Shown here: piece after piece, positions 31,814 through 39,636 of the stretch | Layout: each line of letters starts with the position of its first letter | How positions within the stretch are numbered: position 1 is the stretch's first letter | Assembly: GCF_015751765.1 (NCBI RefSeq) | Contig: NZ_JADOTX010000001.1 | Coordinates: 4,464,001 to 4,528,000 of the forward strand | Length of the DNA stretch: 64,000 nucleotides | Source: Micromonospora ureilytica | Lineage (GTDB): Bacteria; Actinomycetota; Actinomycetes; Mycobacteriales; Micromonosporaceae | Direction of reading: 5' to 3' | The notes under the pieces: generated by a model | Databases searched by the model: none | What the model was told of the DNA's origin: nothing | What the model saw: only the letters and a program-made list of their open reading frames with translations | Made by a program: the position numbers and the translations under genes

Positions 31814-31964
31814 GATCACCTCGCCGTTCTCCCCGGGTGGGGTCCGCTGGTCAGGCTACTACCGGCCCACTCACCCCATCGGTCATAGAGCGGCCCGGAT
31901 GTGTGCGGCGTTACGGTTTACGACCCGGCCCGCCGACCTGCGGTTGACCGGACTGACCAGCAGA

Positions 31965-33047
31965 TCAGCCGGCCGAATCGGCCGATCCGTCGGCCTGCTC
32001 CGCCGACCGGCCGGCCTGCTCCGCCAACCGGCCCGACTGCTCCGCCTCGGCCAGGGCCTCGCGGCACAGTCGGTCGGCGGTGCGGGTGGTCTCCGGCAGG
32101 CGGTAGCGCGGAGTCAACGCGAGCACCTGCGCGGTCGCGTTCTCCAGGCTCATCCGATGACCGACGCTGACGAAGACCGGCTTCACCCCGTCCCGGGTCC
32201 GCAACACCCGACCTACGACGTCACCACCGTCGCGCAACGACGACCAGGAACCCCGCTCGGCGGACGGCGGATCCCACGTCCCGACCAGTGGCGTCTTCCC
32301 CACCCCGATCGCCGGCAACCCGGTGACCACCCCGAGATGGCACGCGAGCCCGAACCGGCGCGGATGAGCCAACCCGTGCCCGTCGCAGACCAGCAGGTCC
32401 GGGATGGTGGTCAGGCGGTCGAGCGCAGCGAGCAACGCGGGCAACTCACGAAAGGCGAACAACCCCGGCACATAGTCGAACGCGGGTCGCCCCACACCGA
32501 CCGCGGAGTCCACCACCGCCAGGGTCCGGGCATCCAGGACCGTCACGGCCGCCGCCAGAAGTTCACCACCCGCCGCGTACGCGACGTCCAGGCCGGCCAC
32601 CGTCGCGGGCGCGCTCGGCCCCGGCCCGACCAGGTCCACCAGCGGCCGCAACTCCTCCTGTACGGCCACCGCCTCCGCAACACTGCCCGGCGCGGCGGGT
32701 GTGTGCGCCGTGTGCGCCGTGCCCGCCGTCTGCGGCGTGAGCGGCGTGCCCGTCGTCTGCGGCGTGTGCGGCGTGCCCGTCGTCTGCGGCGTGTGCGGCG
32801 TGCCCGCCGTCTGCGGCGTGTGCGGCGTGCCCGCCGTCTGCGGCGTGTGCGGCGTGCCCGCCGTCTGCGGCGTGTGCGGCGTGCCCGCCGTCTGCGGCGT
32901 GTGCGGCGTGCCCGGCGTGCGCACCGCGTGCGGCGTGTGCGCGGTGCGCACGGCGTGCGCGGCCCGGCATGATCCACTCGGGTTCACGGAAGTCGGGCTA
33001 TCCCTTTGACCCGGATGCCCCGACTTCAATGAACCGGAGTCGATCAC
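31965..33047 (-). CDS. nfi: Endonuclease V with repeat-derived N-terminal extension
   Basis: Endonuclease V nicks DNA near deaminated bases such as hypoxanthine. The last 235 residues form a full-length core: VAGLDVAYAAG (first metal Asp), VGRPAFDYVPGLFAFRELPALL, PDLLVCDGHGLAHPRRFG and GVGKTPLVG. The frame opens at a GTG (33047) that overlaps the upstream stop as GTGA. Residues 1-26 are encoded by the 77-bp palindromic element and residues 46-108 are seven 9-residue units of the type GTPHTPQTA. No convincing internal start or ribosome site precedes the core, so the extension may be translated. A degenerate start would be the alternative. Confidence 0.8.
   Translation of the reverse strand: MIDSGSLKSGHPGQRDSPTSVNPSGSCRAAHAVRTAHTPHAVRTPGTPHTPQTAGTPHTPQTAGTPHTPQTAGTPHTPQTAGTPHTPQTTGTPHTPQTTGTPLTPQTAGTAHTAHTPAAPGSVAEAVAVQEELRPLVDLVGPGPSAPATVAGLDVAYAAGGELLAAAVTVLDARTLAVVDSAVGVGRPAFDYVPGLFAFRELPALLAALDRLTTIPDLLVCDGHGLAHPRRFGLACHLGVVTGLPAIGVGKTPLVGTWDPPSAERGSWSSLRDGGDVVGRVLRTRDGVKPVFVSVGHRMSLENATAQVLALTPRYRLPETTRTADRLCREALAEAEQSGRLAEQAGRSAEQADGSADSAG
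32719..32907. repeat. Seven-copy 27-bp tandem repeat inside the endonuclease V gene
   Basis: Seven contiguous 27-bp units beginning GTGCCCG on the plus strand, nearly identical (a few single-base changes), with degenerate partial units on both sides. On the minus strand each unit encodes 9 residues of the GTPHTPQTA type. All six frames stay open across it. There are no unique spacers, so it is a minisatellite and not a CRISPR array. Confidence 0.95.
32970..33046. repeat. 77-bp palindromic element, family 1 copy 2
   Basis: Starts TGATCCACTC and ends GAGTCGATCA, 77 bp. The halves pair strongly: GGAAGTCGGGCTATCC with GGATGCCCCGACTTC. It forms the start of the endonuclease V frame and covers the last three bases of the neighbouring membrane protein gene. 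Confidence 0.88.
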
Positions 33048-33292
33048 CCTCGACCTGCGGCCTCGGCGCCATCTCCGGCGGCCCTGCCGTCCGGGCCACC
33101 CCGGGCAGGGTCACCTTCGGCCCGGCTCCTGATCGCACCCAGGCCCAGCACGAAGGCAATGCTGAGGGCGACGCCGAAGGCGACACCACCCTTTGCCCCG
33201 AACACGGGAATGCCGATCGCCAGGCCGACCAGGATGCCAACTGGCCAGGCCCAGAGATAGAACTTGTCGCCCTGCTTGCCGGATCTCGCCAT
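33044..33292 (-). CDS. Small two-helix membrane protein
   Basis: 82 residues. Two hydrophobic segments (YLWAWPVGILVGLAIGIPVF and GVAFGVALSIAFVLGLGAI) are followed by a charged Gly/Ala/Arg/Glu-rich tail. No Shine-Dalgarno is present; TAAGAT ends 6 bases before the ATG, so the message is probably leaderless. Its stop overlaps the GTG of the endonuclease V frame. Function unknown. Confidence 0.65.
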   Translation of the reverse strand: MARSGKQGDKFYLWAWPVGILVGLAIGIPVFGAKGGVAFGVALSIAFVLGLGAIRSRAEGDPARGGPDGRAAGDGAEAAGRG

Positions 33293-33356
33293 GCGTCGAT
33301 CTTATTCGGCGCCTCCAGGGCCCACCGATCGCCATTCGCGACACAGCGCCCCATCG

Positions 33357-34013
33357 TCAGGCAAGCCCCAACTCTCCTCGGGCCTCCTCGACCCACCGGC
33401 CAACCCCGCGCGCGCCGCTGTCGGCCGCGAGCCCGGCCGCCTCGTCGAGCAACTCACGGGCACCCTCCCGATCACCGTCGCCCGCCGCCAGATCCGCCAG
33501 ACCGATCAGATTCGCCGCGACCCCCGCAGTGAAGGACAACTTCCGGCGCAACCGGGTCGACTCCGTCAGCAACTCCCGCGCCCCATCAACACGACCGGCG
33601 GCCCGCTCGCCGAAACAGAGGTGCCGCAGCACGTACGACAGCGTCAGCTCATCGCCCACCGCGGTAGCCAACTCGCGCGCCCGGACGAAGGCCGGGCCGG
33701 CGGCCGCCTGGTCCTGGCGAATCACCTGGTGGACCGTGCCCACCCAGAAAAGCGACTCGCCCTCACCACGGGCATCACCCAGCTCCCGGTACAGCCCGGC
33801 GGCCCGCTCGAAAAGCGGCAACTCCTCCGCGTCCTCCAAGCCGGTATCCAGGAAACGCGCGTGCAGAAGCCGCCCCCGGGCCAACGCCACATCCGCGTCC
33901 AGCGCGGTGAGATCCCGCTCCGCCTCGTCCAACGACTTCGCGTCGCCACCGAAGACCGCCTGCTCGTACCGCACCTGCGCCCGTACCAGCCGCGCATCCA
34001 GTCCTTCGGCCAT
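33357..34013 (-). CDS. Tetratricopeptide-like repeat protein
   Basis: 218 residues from the ATG at 34013 (AGGGG 9 bases upstream). Almost entirely helical with TPR-like units, for example EELPLFERAAGLYRELGD, GPAFVRARELATAVGDE and ARELLDEAAGLAADSGARG. Probably a protein-protein interaction scaffold. No signal peptide or catalytic motif. It borders the toxin island. Confidence 0.7.
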   Translation of the reverse strand: MAEGLDARLVRAQVRYEQAVFGGDAKSLDEAERDLTALDADVALARGRLLHARFLDTGLEDAEELPLFERAAGLYRELGDARGEGESLFWVGTVHQVIRQDQAAAGPAFVRARELATAVGDELTLSYVLRHLCFGERAAGRVDGARELLTESTRLRRKLSFTAGVAANLIGLADLAAGDGDREGARELLDEAAGLAADSGARGVGRWVEEARGELGLA

Positions 34014-34121
34014 CACTGACTGCCCCTTTTCGACCAACCAGAGAACAGGTCGCGGGGCCATTTCGCCCCGCATACTTCACCATCACGTGCACTAGTTACG
34101 CGCTACGACGAGGAGGCAACC

Positions 34122-34220
34122 ATGGGAGGTCATCATCGATCTCTGGCCGGATCGGCAGCCCCGAATCGCGCCGGCCGCTCCCCGTCAGAACCGGCAGCAC
34201 CTTTGACGAGCAGCAGATGA
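34122..34220 (+). pseudogene. Short reading frame behind a strong ribosome site, possible gene relic
   Basis: GAGGAGG lies 5 bases before an ATG at 34122, an unusually good initiation site, but the frame stops after 32 codons (MGGHHRSLAGSAAPN...). It is divergent from the TPR gene and almost wholly antisense to the next minus-strand gene. It may be the 5' stub of a gene cut off by island insertion, or a small expressed peptide. Confidence 0.3.
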
Positions 34221-34498
34221 AAAGCCTCCTCATCCGGCAAGCCCGCTAATCCCGTTACCGTCGGGGCGATCTGATCGGCTTCGGCCCGGTCGATATTGTC
34301 GTAGCGGTCGACGTTCCGGTAGTCGTTCAAAAAGCGCGTGACCAGGCCCGGATCGTAGGCCCACGATCCGCACCGGTGGTCCCAGAGCAGCGCCTCGCCG
34401 TGGCCCGCACCGAGCACAAATAGCCCCGCAGGTATCCGGACATCATCGACCCTGTAGACCACGTAGTAGGTCAGCCGTCGGTCCACCTGATTCGTCAC
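34133..34498 (-). CDS. Small acidic protein, candidate second immunity protein
   Basis: About 121 residues from a GTG at 34498; a TTG one codon upstream is the other possible start. The sequence begins VTNQVDRRLTYYVVYRVDDV and contains LLWDHRCGSWAYDPGLVTRFL. No domain was recognised. Its place, 41 bp downstream of the first immunity-like gene in a toxin operon, suggests an immunity or accessory role. The local base composition is visibly less GC-rich than the flanking housekeeping genes. Confidence 0.55.
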   Translation of the reverse strand: MTNQVDRRLTYYVVYRVDDVRIPAGLFVLGAGHGEALLWDHRCGSWAYDPGLVTRFLNDYRNVDRYDNIDRAEADQIAPTVTGLAGLPDEEAFHLLLVKGAAGSDGERPARFGAADPARDR

Positions 34499-34542
34499 CA
34501 ATCCCGGGCCTACACCCGAATCGACTACGTCGACTTTGACGC

Positions 34543-34863
34543 CTACCCGCGACGGGCGATCGAAGCGACCTGCACGTCCGCCGCTTCAACGTCCGCCCGG
34601 ACGGCAGCCAGTAGATCCTGCACGTCCGAGTCGCCCGGGTCCGCCAGCAGCTCGATGTCGAGGCGCCATCCTCGGCTGTCCACGTCGCGCCAGAGCTCGA
34701 CGTTCGCAGAAACCCCTGCGATTGTTCGGTTAGCTTCACCAAACAACTCGTCCCAGTCGTCGCTGAGGCGCCCGACCTCACTGAGGCCGAGTACCGCCCG
34801 CAGACGGCCCAGCGTGACTCGATCCACGTGTCCATCTAGATCAATTACCCAACTAGCTGACAT
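34543..34863 (-). CDS. Small protein overlapping the toxin gene, probable immunity protein
   Basis: 106 residues from the ATG at 34863, which lies inside the 3' end of the toxin gene (11-bp overlap); GGGGAA precedes the ATG. Sequence: MSASWVIDLDGHVDRVTLGRL, later ELFGEANRTIAGVSANVELW and WRLDIELLADPGDSDVQDLL. Small, acidic and soluble with no catalytic motif, as expected of an inhibitor that binds a toxin domain. Overlap implies coupled synthesis. The family is not recognised. Confidence 0.65.
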   Translation of the reverse strand: MSASWVIDLDGHVDRVTLGRLRAVLGLSEVGRLSDDWDELFGEANRTIAGVSANVELWRDVDSRGWRLDIELLADPGDSDVQDLLAAVRADVEAADVQVASIARRG

Positions 34864-37800
34864 CCGCTTCCCCAACAATCCAGTCTGAATCTCGGAAGTG
34901 GGACGAAACTCCGGTTCCGGCTCGATCCGGCGGCCCGGAACCGGGAAAAATTGCCGGCACCACGTCGCGGCCCAGACCACGGGCGTGGCGCTCCGCCCAC
35001 TCGAACAAGCGAGGGAAGCACTCTCGCGCCACCTTCTTCGTCACGAACCCGTACCTGGAGTTGACGACACGAAGGCCAGGGTATTTCTCGGCCGCGTGTT
35101 GCCGAGCCCGCTCCACCATCTCATCCGAGGAGATCTGAAAGTCGTAGTCACTCGGCTCTTCCAGGCCCAACCGGTACATCGCGTCGAACGGCCTACGCAG
35201 TGGAAGCGGCTCCCCCTGCGACCAGCCCTGCAGACGCGCCAACGCCTCCGGGTTGTCCACCAACTCAGACTCCGTCGGCATTTGCTTGTGGGGACCCGAG
35301 AAGAAGCGAGCCGATGAGCCCTGGAGCCGAATGTCGACAGTTGACAGGTCGAGGCCGTCCTGCCGCAACGCATCGACGAGATCGGCCCTCATCTGCGCGA
35401 ACTGCGCCCGGGTAACTCCAAGGGGCGCTGATCTGTCGGCCCAGGCAAGGACGGCATCGGGCGTGATGCCGAGGAACTCGCAATCCTTCGGGTTCAGTTG
35501 GCGGCCAGACTCGTCCGCGGGCAACAGAGGACCGGCAGCCTGCCAGCCGTCGCCCTGCTCTTCTGCCGCGGTCTTTTCCACGGCCTCGATGCTGTTCGGC
35601 CCGCCATCGGAGTCGGGCGACCACGGGGCCGAGCCCGGGCCGTCGAGGAGCAGGTACATCCGGTTGATGTACGGGTCGCCGTGCCCGCCGTTGTCGTGCG
35701 TCGGCGGGTGATCAGGCAGGTCGGGTCGTTCGCTGAACCGCCCCCGGGGCAGTCCGCCGAGCGGCATCGGCCGGCCGTCTCCGCTCAGCACCAGCGCGTC
35801 GATGCCGACCACGTCGGGGTAGAGCGGCCGGTCCCGGACCACGCCGTTCTGCGGGTCCACGTAGAGCACCGTGCCGTTCTGGTTGAGCGCCACCCAGGCG
35901 TGCGAACCACCGTGCGCCCACTCGGTGACCAGGAACGAGTAGCTGCCGTGGCCGCCCAGTAGGAGTTGGTCGTGCAGGTTGCGGTAGCCCCGGTCGGCGG
36001 CCTGCCGTGCCTGCGCGGCGTCCGACGGTTGGCCGGGGGCGAGGAGTTTCTGGAAGCGCCCGCCGGTCACGTCCTCCACCCGACCGGGGCCGCCTGCCTC
36101 GCCACGGATGGGGCGCCGGATGTCACCGTCCAGGTAGCCGTCGAAGGTACGAGGCGCCGACACGCGGGGCCGCCCGTGCACCCACGTCTCGAACAGTGAC
36201 AGCGTGCAGTCCAGACAGTTGATGCCTCGGGTGGCGTCGGCCGCGGGACCGCCGTCGTTGAGAAGCCGGAACCAACCGCCCTGGCGGGGGTCGGCGGTGC
36301 GGGCGACGGCACCGTTCGGCTCGCGGGGCATCTGCCGTTCGACGTCGACCTGGTGCAGGGCGAGCGGTGGACGGAGTCCTCCGGGCTGCCCGTACGGCCG
36401 GGAGTCGTCGATGGGCGGCGGACCGTCGTCGCCGGTGAGCCTGGACGGGCCGGCTGTCTCCACCGCGCCGAGCGCGAGCGCGCCCACGTCCCGGTTGGCG
36501 TGCTCGAAGGTGGCGGTGATGTCCACGACCGGCGGGGCAGTGGTGCCAGCCAGCACCGCGTCTGCCAGGTCACGCCATTCGGTGTACGCGCGAGTCTCCT
36601 CGTTCGCGGCGCGCTGCCAGCCGTCGGCCCACTGCCGGTTGCCGGCTTGGTGCAACTGCCGGGCGTAGGTGGCGTACTCGACGGCTCGGCGATCGTGCTC
36701 CACGGCACGGGTGCGCAGGCGGGCGGCCTCGGACTGCCGGCGGTTGTTCTCGAACGCGATCCGCAGCGATTCGTAGTGGTCCTGGTAGCGCCGCCGCTCG
36801 GCGGCTTCCGCCGCGGCTGCCCACTGCGCCGCGTACGAGTCGTTGGTCTCGGGCTCGCGCACCGATGGGGCACCGAACGCGGCCACGTCGACGGGGATCG
36901 ACGCCCTTCCCCGGGCCGGATGGTCGGGCGCTCGCACCGGTGCGGGCGTCTCCCGCGTCGGAACGCGCGACGGTACGGCGAATCGACCCACCACCGGTGG
37001 GGTGGAGGCGACCGGCAGCGCTCCGTTGGTGGTGGTCGGGACGCCGAAGGTGACAGGTGCCGCGGGGCCGGGGGTGATCGTTGGTGCGGAGGGTCCGGTC
37101 GCCGGAGACCAGGCGGTCGGTCCGGAGGTGGTGGTGTGCGGCGAGCTGCCGGGGTGGGTCGGCGGCACACCGGTGGCAGCCGGCCCACTGCCCGATTCGA
37201 GCGGACCGACCACGGGCGCGGCCGCCGCCGAAAGCCTCGGATCGGCGGGCGCCGACGAGAGCCTCGGATCAGCACCGACCGCCGACGTGGCCGGATCGGC
37301 ACTCACCGCCGACGTGGCCGGGTTGGTGGTCGTCGACGAGAGCGTGGGGTCTGCCGCTACCTGGTGCGGTACGCCCGCTCTCTCCCCGATTGGCCCGCCC
37401 GTCGACGGCGTCGCCTCAGACGCGCTCACCGGGCGGTCCGCCACGTCCACGTCGGACACCGCATCAACAGTCGTCGCTGACGACAGGTGCACGTCGGGCA
37501 CGACAGGAGACGCCAGCCCGGCTCGCCCTGACTGCTCGATGCCCGGAGACGTCTGCGCAGCCACCTGGTTCGTCGGCGACGCCGCGCCGGCCTCCGTCGC
37601 CTGCACGGGAACGCCAGCAGACGTGACGAGACCACCCGAAGCCACACCACCCGAAGCCCCCACCGCGGGCGAGACCGCCGCGGACGGGACTTCCGCGGAG
37701 AACGACGCTCCCGCATCCCCCGCGACAGGCAGCACAGACGGAAGGGAGGGACCCGCGAACGATGCTCCGGCGAGGGCGTTGGCCTGCGCGTCGAGCCGGG

Positions 37801-38791
37801 CGCGTAGCGCGTGGTCGGTCTGGCCGGTCGCCGAACCGGTGGCCCCGGACGCGGCGGCACGCGCCGCGTCCTCCATTGAGGCTGGGCCCTGACCGGTGGC
37901 CAGACGCGCAGCGTTCTCGGCGAGCACCTCGCCGGTCATCTCCCGCCCCAGGTGCTCCCCGACCTTCGCCGCTCGCCCGGTCGCGTGCCGGCCCAGGCCG
38001 GCCAGCGGCGCCACCGCCCCACCGGCGAGCCCGCCGACCGCCGAGGCACCAAGGTCGGTCAGGTCCAGGCCGTGTGCCCGCCCGGTGGAGTTCTGGTACG
38101 CCTGGGTGGCCAGGGTGACTCCGGCCTCCTCGGTGGCCTCCTCCAGCCCTTCCCGGGCGGCTCGCTTGGCGAAGCCGCGTGCACCACCTCGGGCGGCCTC
38201 CTTGGCGGCCCGCTCGCCGGCCTCCTTGAGCCCGTGTTTGAGGGATTTGCTGGCCAGCTGGCCCATCAGCCGTTTGAAGATCTGTTGAACCAGGAGCCGC
38301 GTCGCGGTGATCGCCACGCCGGCGGCCGGGGTTGCCGCACCGGCGGTGAGCACCGCCGCGACCGCCACGGAGAGCAACTCGACGACCAGGATGCCCAGCT
38401 CGATCCAGACTTCCAGCTTGGCGCCCTCGATGTCGCAACCGCACTCCTCGACCAGTCGGCCCAGGTCGGCCGTGACCGCGAGCAGCACGGGCAGCGGGGC
38501 GTCGGAGCCCTCGGCGATCCCCCGCCAGGCCGCCTCGAACGCCGCGTCGACAGCCCCGACAGCGCCGTACCCGTTGTGCACCTCGACGGCGGCCGCGGCG
38601 GCGTCGGCGTGCGGCCCGGCGAGTACGGAGGCGACCGCGTACCACTGGTCGGCGAGGTCCCAGACGGCCCGCTCGTTGCCCTCCGGCCACTGCACACCGA
38701 CGACCCAGTCGAGGGCCTCGTAGATCCAGCCGGGCACGTCCCACGGTGCGTGGTCCAGTGGGTGCGGGATGGGACTCGGCAGCACGCTCAT
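34853..38791 (-). CDS. CpnT-like polymorphic toxin with papain-like and nucleotidyltransferase-like domains
   Basis: 1312 residues. The N-terminal region (about 1-300) is helical and resembles the secretion half of CpnT-type toxins (DVPGWIYEALDWVVGVQWPEG). Residues about 330-650 are a Pro/Ala/Ser/Thr-rich linker. A helical charged region at 660-760 looks coiled-coil. At 835-1013 lies a papain-fold toxin domain with NCLDC (Cys859), GGSHAWVAL (His964) and LYVDPQNG (Asp979). At 1103-1312 a second domain has RLQGSSARFF (1154-1163) and PSDYDFQIS (Asp1215, Asp1217), a GS...DxD pattern of nucleotidyltransferase folds. The preceding gene is EspC/WXG100-like, so type VII export is likely. Two enzymatic heads are the inference; each motif is visible. 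Confidence 0.82.
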   Translation of the reverse strand: MSVLPSPIPHPLDHAPWDVPGWIYEALDWVVGVQWPEGNERAVWDLADQWYAVASVLAGPHADAAAAAVEVHNGYGAVGAVDAAFEAAWRGIAEGSDAPLPVLLAVTADLGRLVEECGCDIEGAKLEVWIELGILVVELLSVAVAAVLTAGAATPAAGVAITATRLLVQQIFKRLMGQLASKSLKHGLKEAGERAAKEAARGGARGFAKRAAREGLEEATEEAGVTLATQAYQNSTGRAHGLDLTDLGASAVGGLAGGAVAPLAGLGRHATGRAAKVGEHLGREMTGEVLAENAARLATGQGPASMEDAARAAASGATGSATGQTDHALRARLDAQANALAGASFAGPSLPSVLPVAGDAGASFSAEVPSAAVSPAVGASGGVASGGLVTSAGVPVQATEAGAASPTNQVAAQTSPGIEQSGRAGLASPVVPDVHLSSATTVDAVSDVDVADRPVSASEATPSTGGPIGERAGVPHQVAADPTLSSTTTNPATSAVSADPATSAVGADPRLSSAPADPRLSAAAAPVVGPLESGSGPAATGVPPTHPGSSPHTTTSGPTAWSPATGPSAPTITPGPAAPVTFGVPTTTNGALPVASTPPVVGRFAVPSRVPTRETPAPVRAPDHPARGRASIPVDVAAFGAPSVREPETNDSYAAQWAAAAEAAERRRYQDHYESLRIAFENNRRQSEAARLRTRAVEHDRRAVEYATYARQLHQAGNRQWADGWQRAANEETRAYTEWRDLADAVLAGTTAPPVVDITATFEHANRDVGALALGAVETAGPSRLTGDDGPPPIDDSRPYGQPGGLRPPLALHQVDVERQMPREPNGAVARTADPRQGGWFRLLNDGGPAADATRGINCLDCTLSLFETWVHGRPRVSAPRTFDGYLDGDIRRPIRGEAGGPGRVEDVTGGRFQKLLAPGQPSDAAQARQAADRGYRNLHDQLLLGGHGSYSFLVTEWAHGGSHAWVALNQNGTVLYVDPQNGVVRDRPLYPDVVGIDALVLSGDGRPMPLGGLPRGRFSERPDLPDHPPTHDNGGHGDPYINRMYLLLDGPGSAPWSPDSDGGPNSIEAVEKTAAEEQGDGWQAAGPLLPADESGRQLNPKDCEFLGITPDAVLAWADRSAPLGVTRAQFAQMRADLVDALRQDGLDLSTVDIRLQGSSARFFSGPHKQMPTESELVDNPEALARLQGWSQGEPLPLRRPFDAMYRLGLEEPSDYDFQISSDEMVERARQHAAEKYPGLRVVNSRYGFVTKKVARECFPRLFEWAERHARGLGRDVVPAIFPGSGPPDRAGTGVSSHFRDSDWIVGEADVS

Positions 38792-38806
38792 CGGGATCGC
38801 CGGCCG

Positions 38807-39139
38807 TCAGCGCCGGTCGGCGGCCCGGCCGACCCGGGCGGCGTTGGCCCCGTCGGTCTGCACGCTCGCGTCGACCGCCTCGACCACGTCGCTGCCCAGC
38901 TCGGTGAGCCGGTGCCCGACGCCGGCCCAGGCTCGCAGCACGGTTTGCTCGAACCCGCGGTAGTTGCGCTCGAAGGCCGCGCCGATGTCGTCGCGGCCCC
39001 ACGGCCGGGCACCGCTGGCGGCCTCGATCGCGCCCCCCTCCACCACACGACGGGCCGTCACCGCCTCGCCGGCGAGCGCCAGGTCGGCACCACCCCGGCG
39101 GGCCCGGGACGGATCAAGCCAGAGCTGCCCGTCGGTCAT
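38807..39139 (-). CDS. EspC/WXG100-like type VII secretion target
   Basis: 110 residues, all helical: [19 protein letters not shown], then [19 protein letters not shown] and [23 protein letters not shown], matching small type VII secreted proteins with a hairpin fold. It lies between the YbaB-like gene (ATGA overlap) and the toxin (15 bp). Probable partner or chaperone-like co-substrate for toxin export. Confidence 0.75.
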   Translation of the reverse strand: MTDGQLWLDPSRARRGGADLALAGEAVTARRVVEGGAIEAASGARPWGRDDIGAAFERNYRGFEQTVLRAWAGVGHRLTELGSDVVEAVDASVQTDGANAARVGRAADRR

Positions 39140-39558
39140 GCCTTCGCCTCACCTTTGCCGAGTGCGGCGTCGGCCCGGCCGAGCAGCGCGGCGTAGTCGC
39201 CGGTCTTGAGGAAGTCCGTCGCTCCGGAGCCGGCCGGCATGCTCTCGGCGACGAGGTCGCGGGTGGCGTCGGCGGCGGCGGTCGCGGCCGCCCGGATCGT
39301 TTCGGTGATTTTTCGGCCGAGCGCGCCAGCGTCGCGGTCCCGGTAGATGGCCGGCGTCAGCTCGACCTCGATCAACTGGCCCTGCGCGCCCACGGTCGCC
39401 GTCACCTGCCCGTCGGTGGACCGCCGGGTCACCCGTAGCGCGGCAAGCCGCGTCTGGAGGGTGTCCAAACCGGACCTGAGCTGCTGATATTGCCCGTACA
39501 CGTCGTCGAATCGGGCCCGTAGGTCGCGATTGACGCCCCTGTCCGCCTGTTCGTCCAC
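39136..39558 (-). CDS. YbaB/EbfC-family protein
   Basis: 140 residues from a GTG behind GGGAGG. YbaB-type central part: [41 protein letters not shown] and [20 protein letters not shown]. YbaB proteins bind DNA, but copies next to EspC/WXG100 genes are common in actinobacterial type VII effector operons and may be secretion-related. First gene of the toxin operon, divergent from the deaminase/SUKH gene across 78 bp. Confidence 0.8.
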   Translation of the reverse strand: MDEQADRGVNRDLRARFDDVYGQYQQLRSGLDTLQTRLAALRVTRRSTDGQVTATVGAQGQLIEVELTPAIYRDRDAGALGRKITETIRAAATAAADATRDLVAESMPAGSGATDFLKTGDYAALLGRADAALGKGEAKA

Positions 39559-39636
39559 CGCCGCCCTCCCGTCACCGTCGGTAGAGCGAAACAATACCGG
39601 CCGCCATCGATCCGTGTAGTCCGGTAGTTTCAATGC

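Noticed and set aside
32719..32907. Regular repeats resembling a CRISPR array
   Set aside because: The units are contiguous 27-bp copies without unique spacers and no cas gene is near; it is a coding minisatellite.
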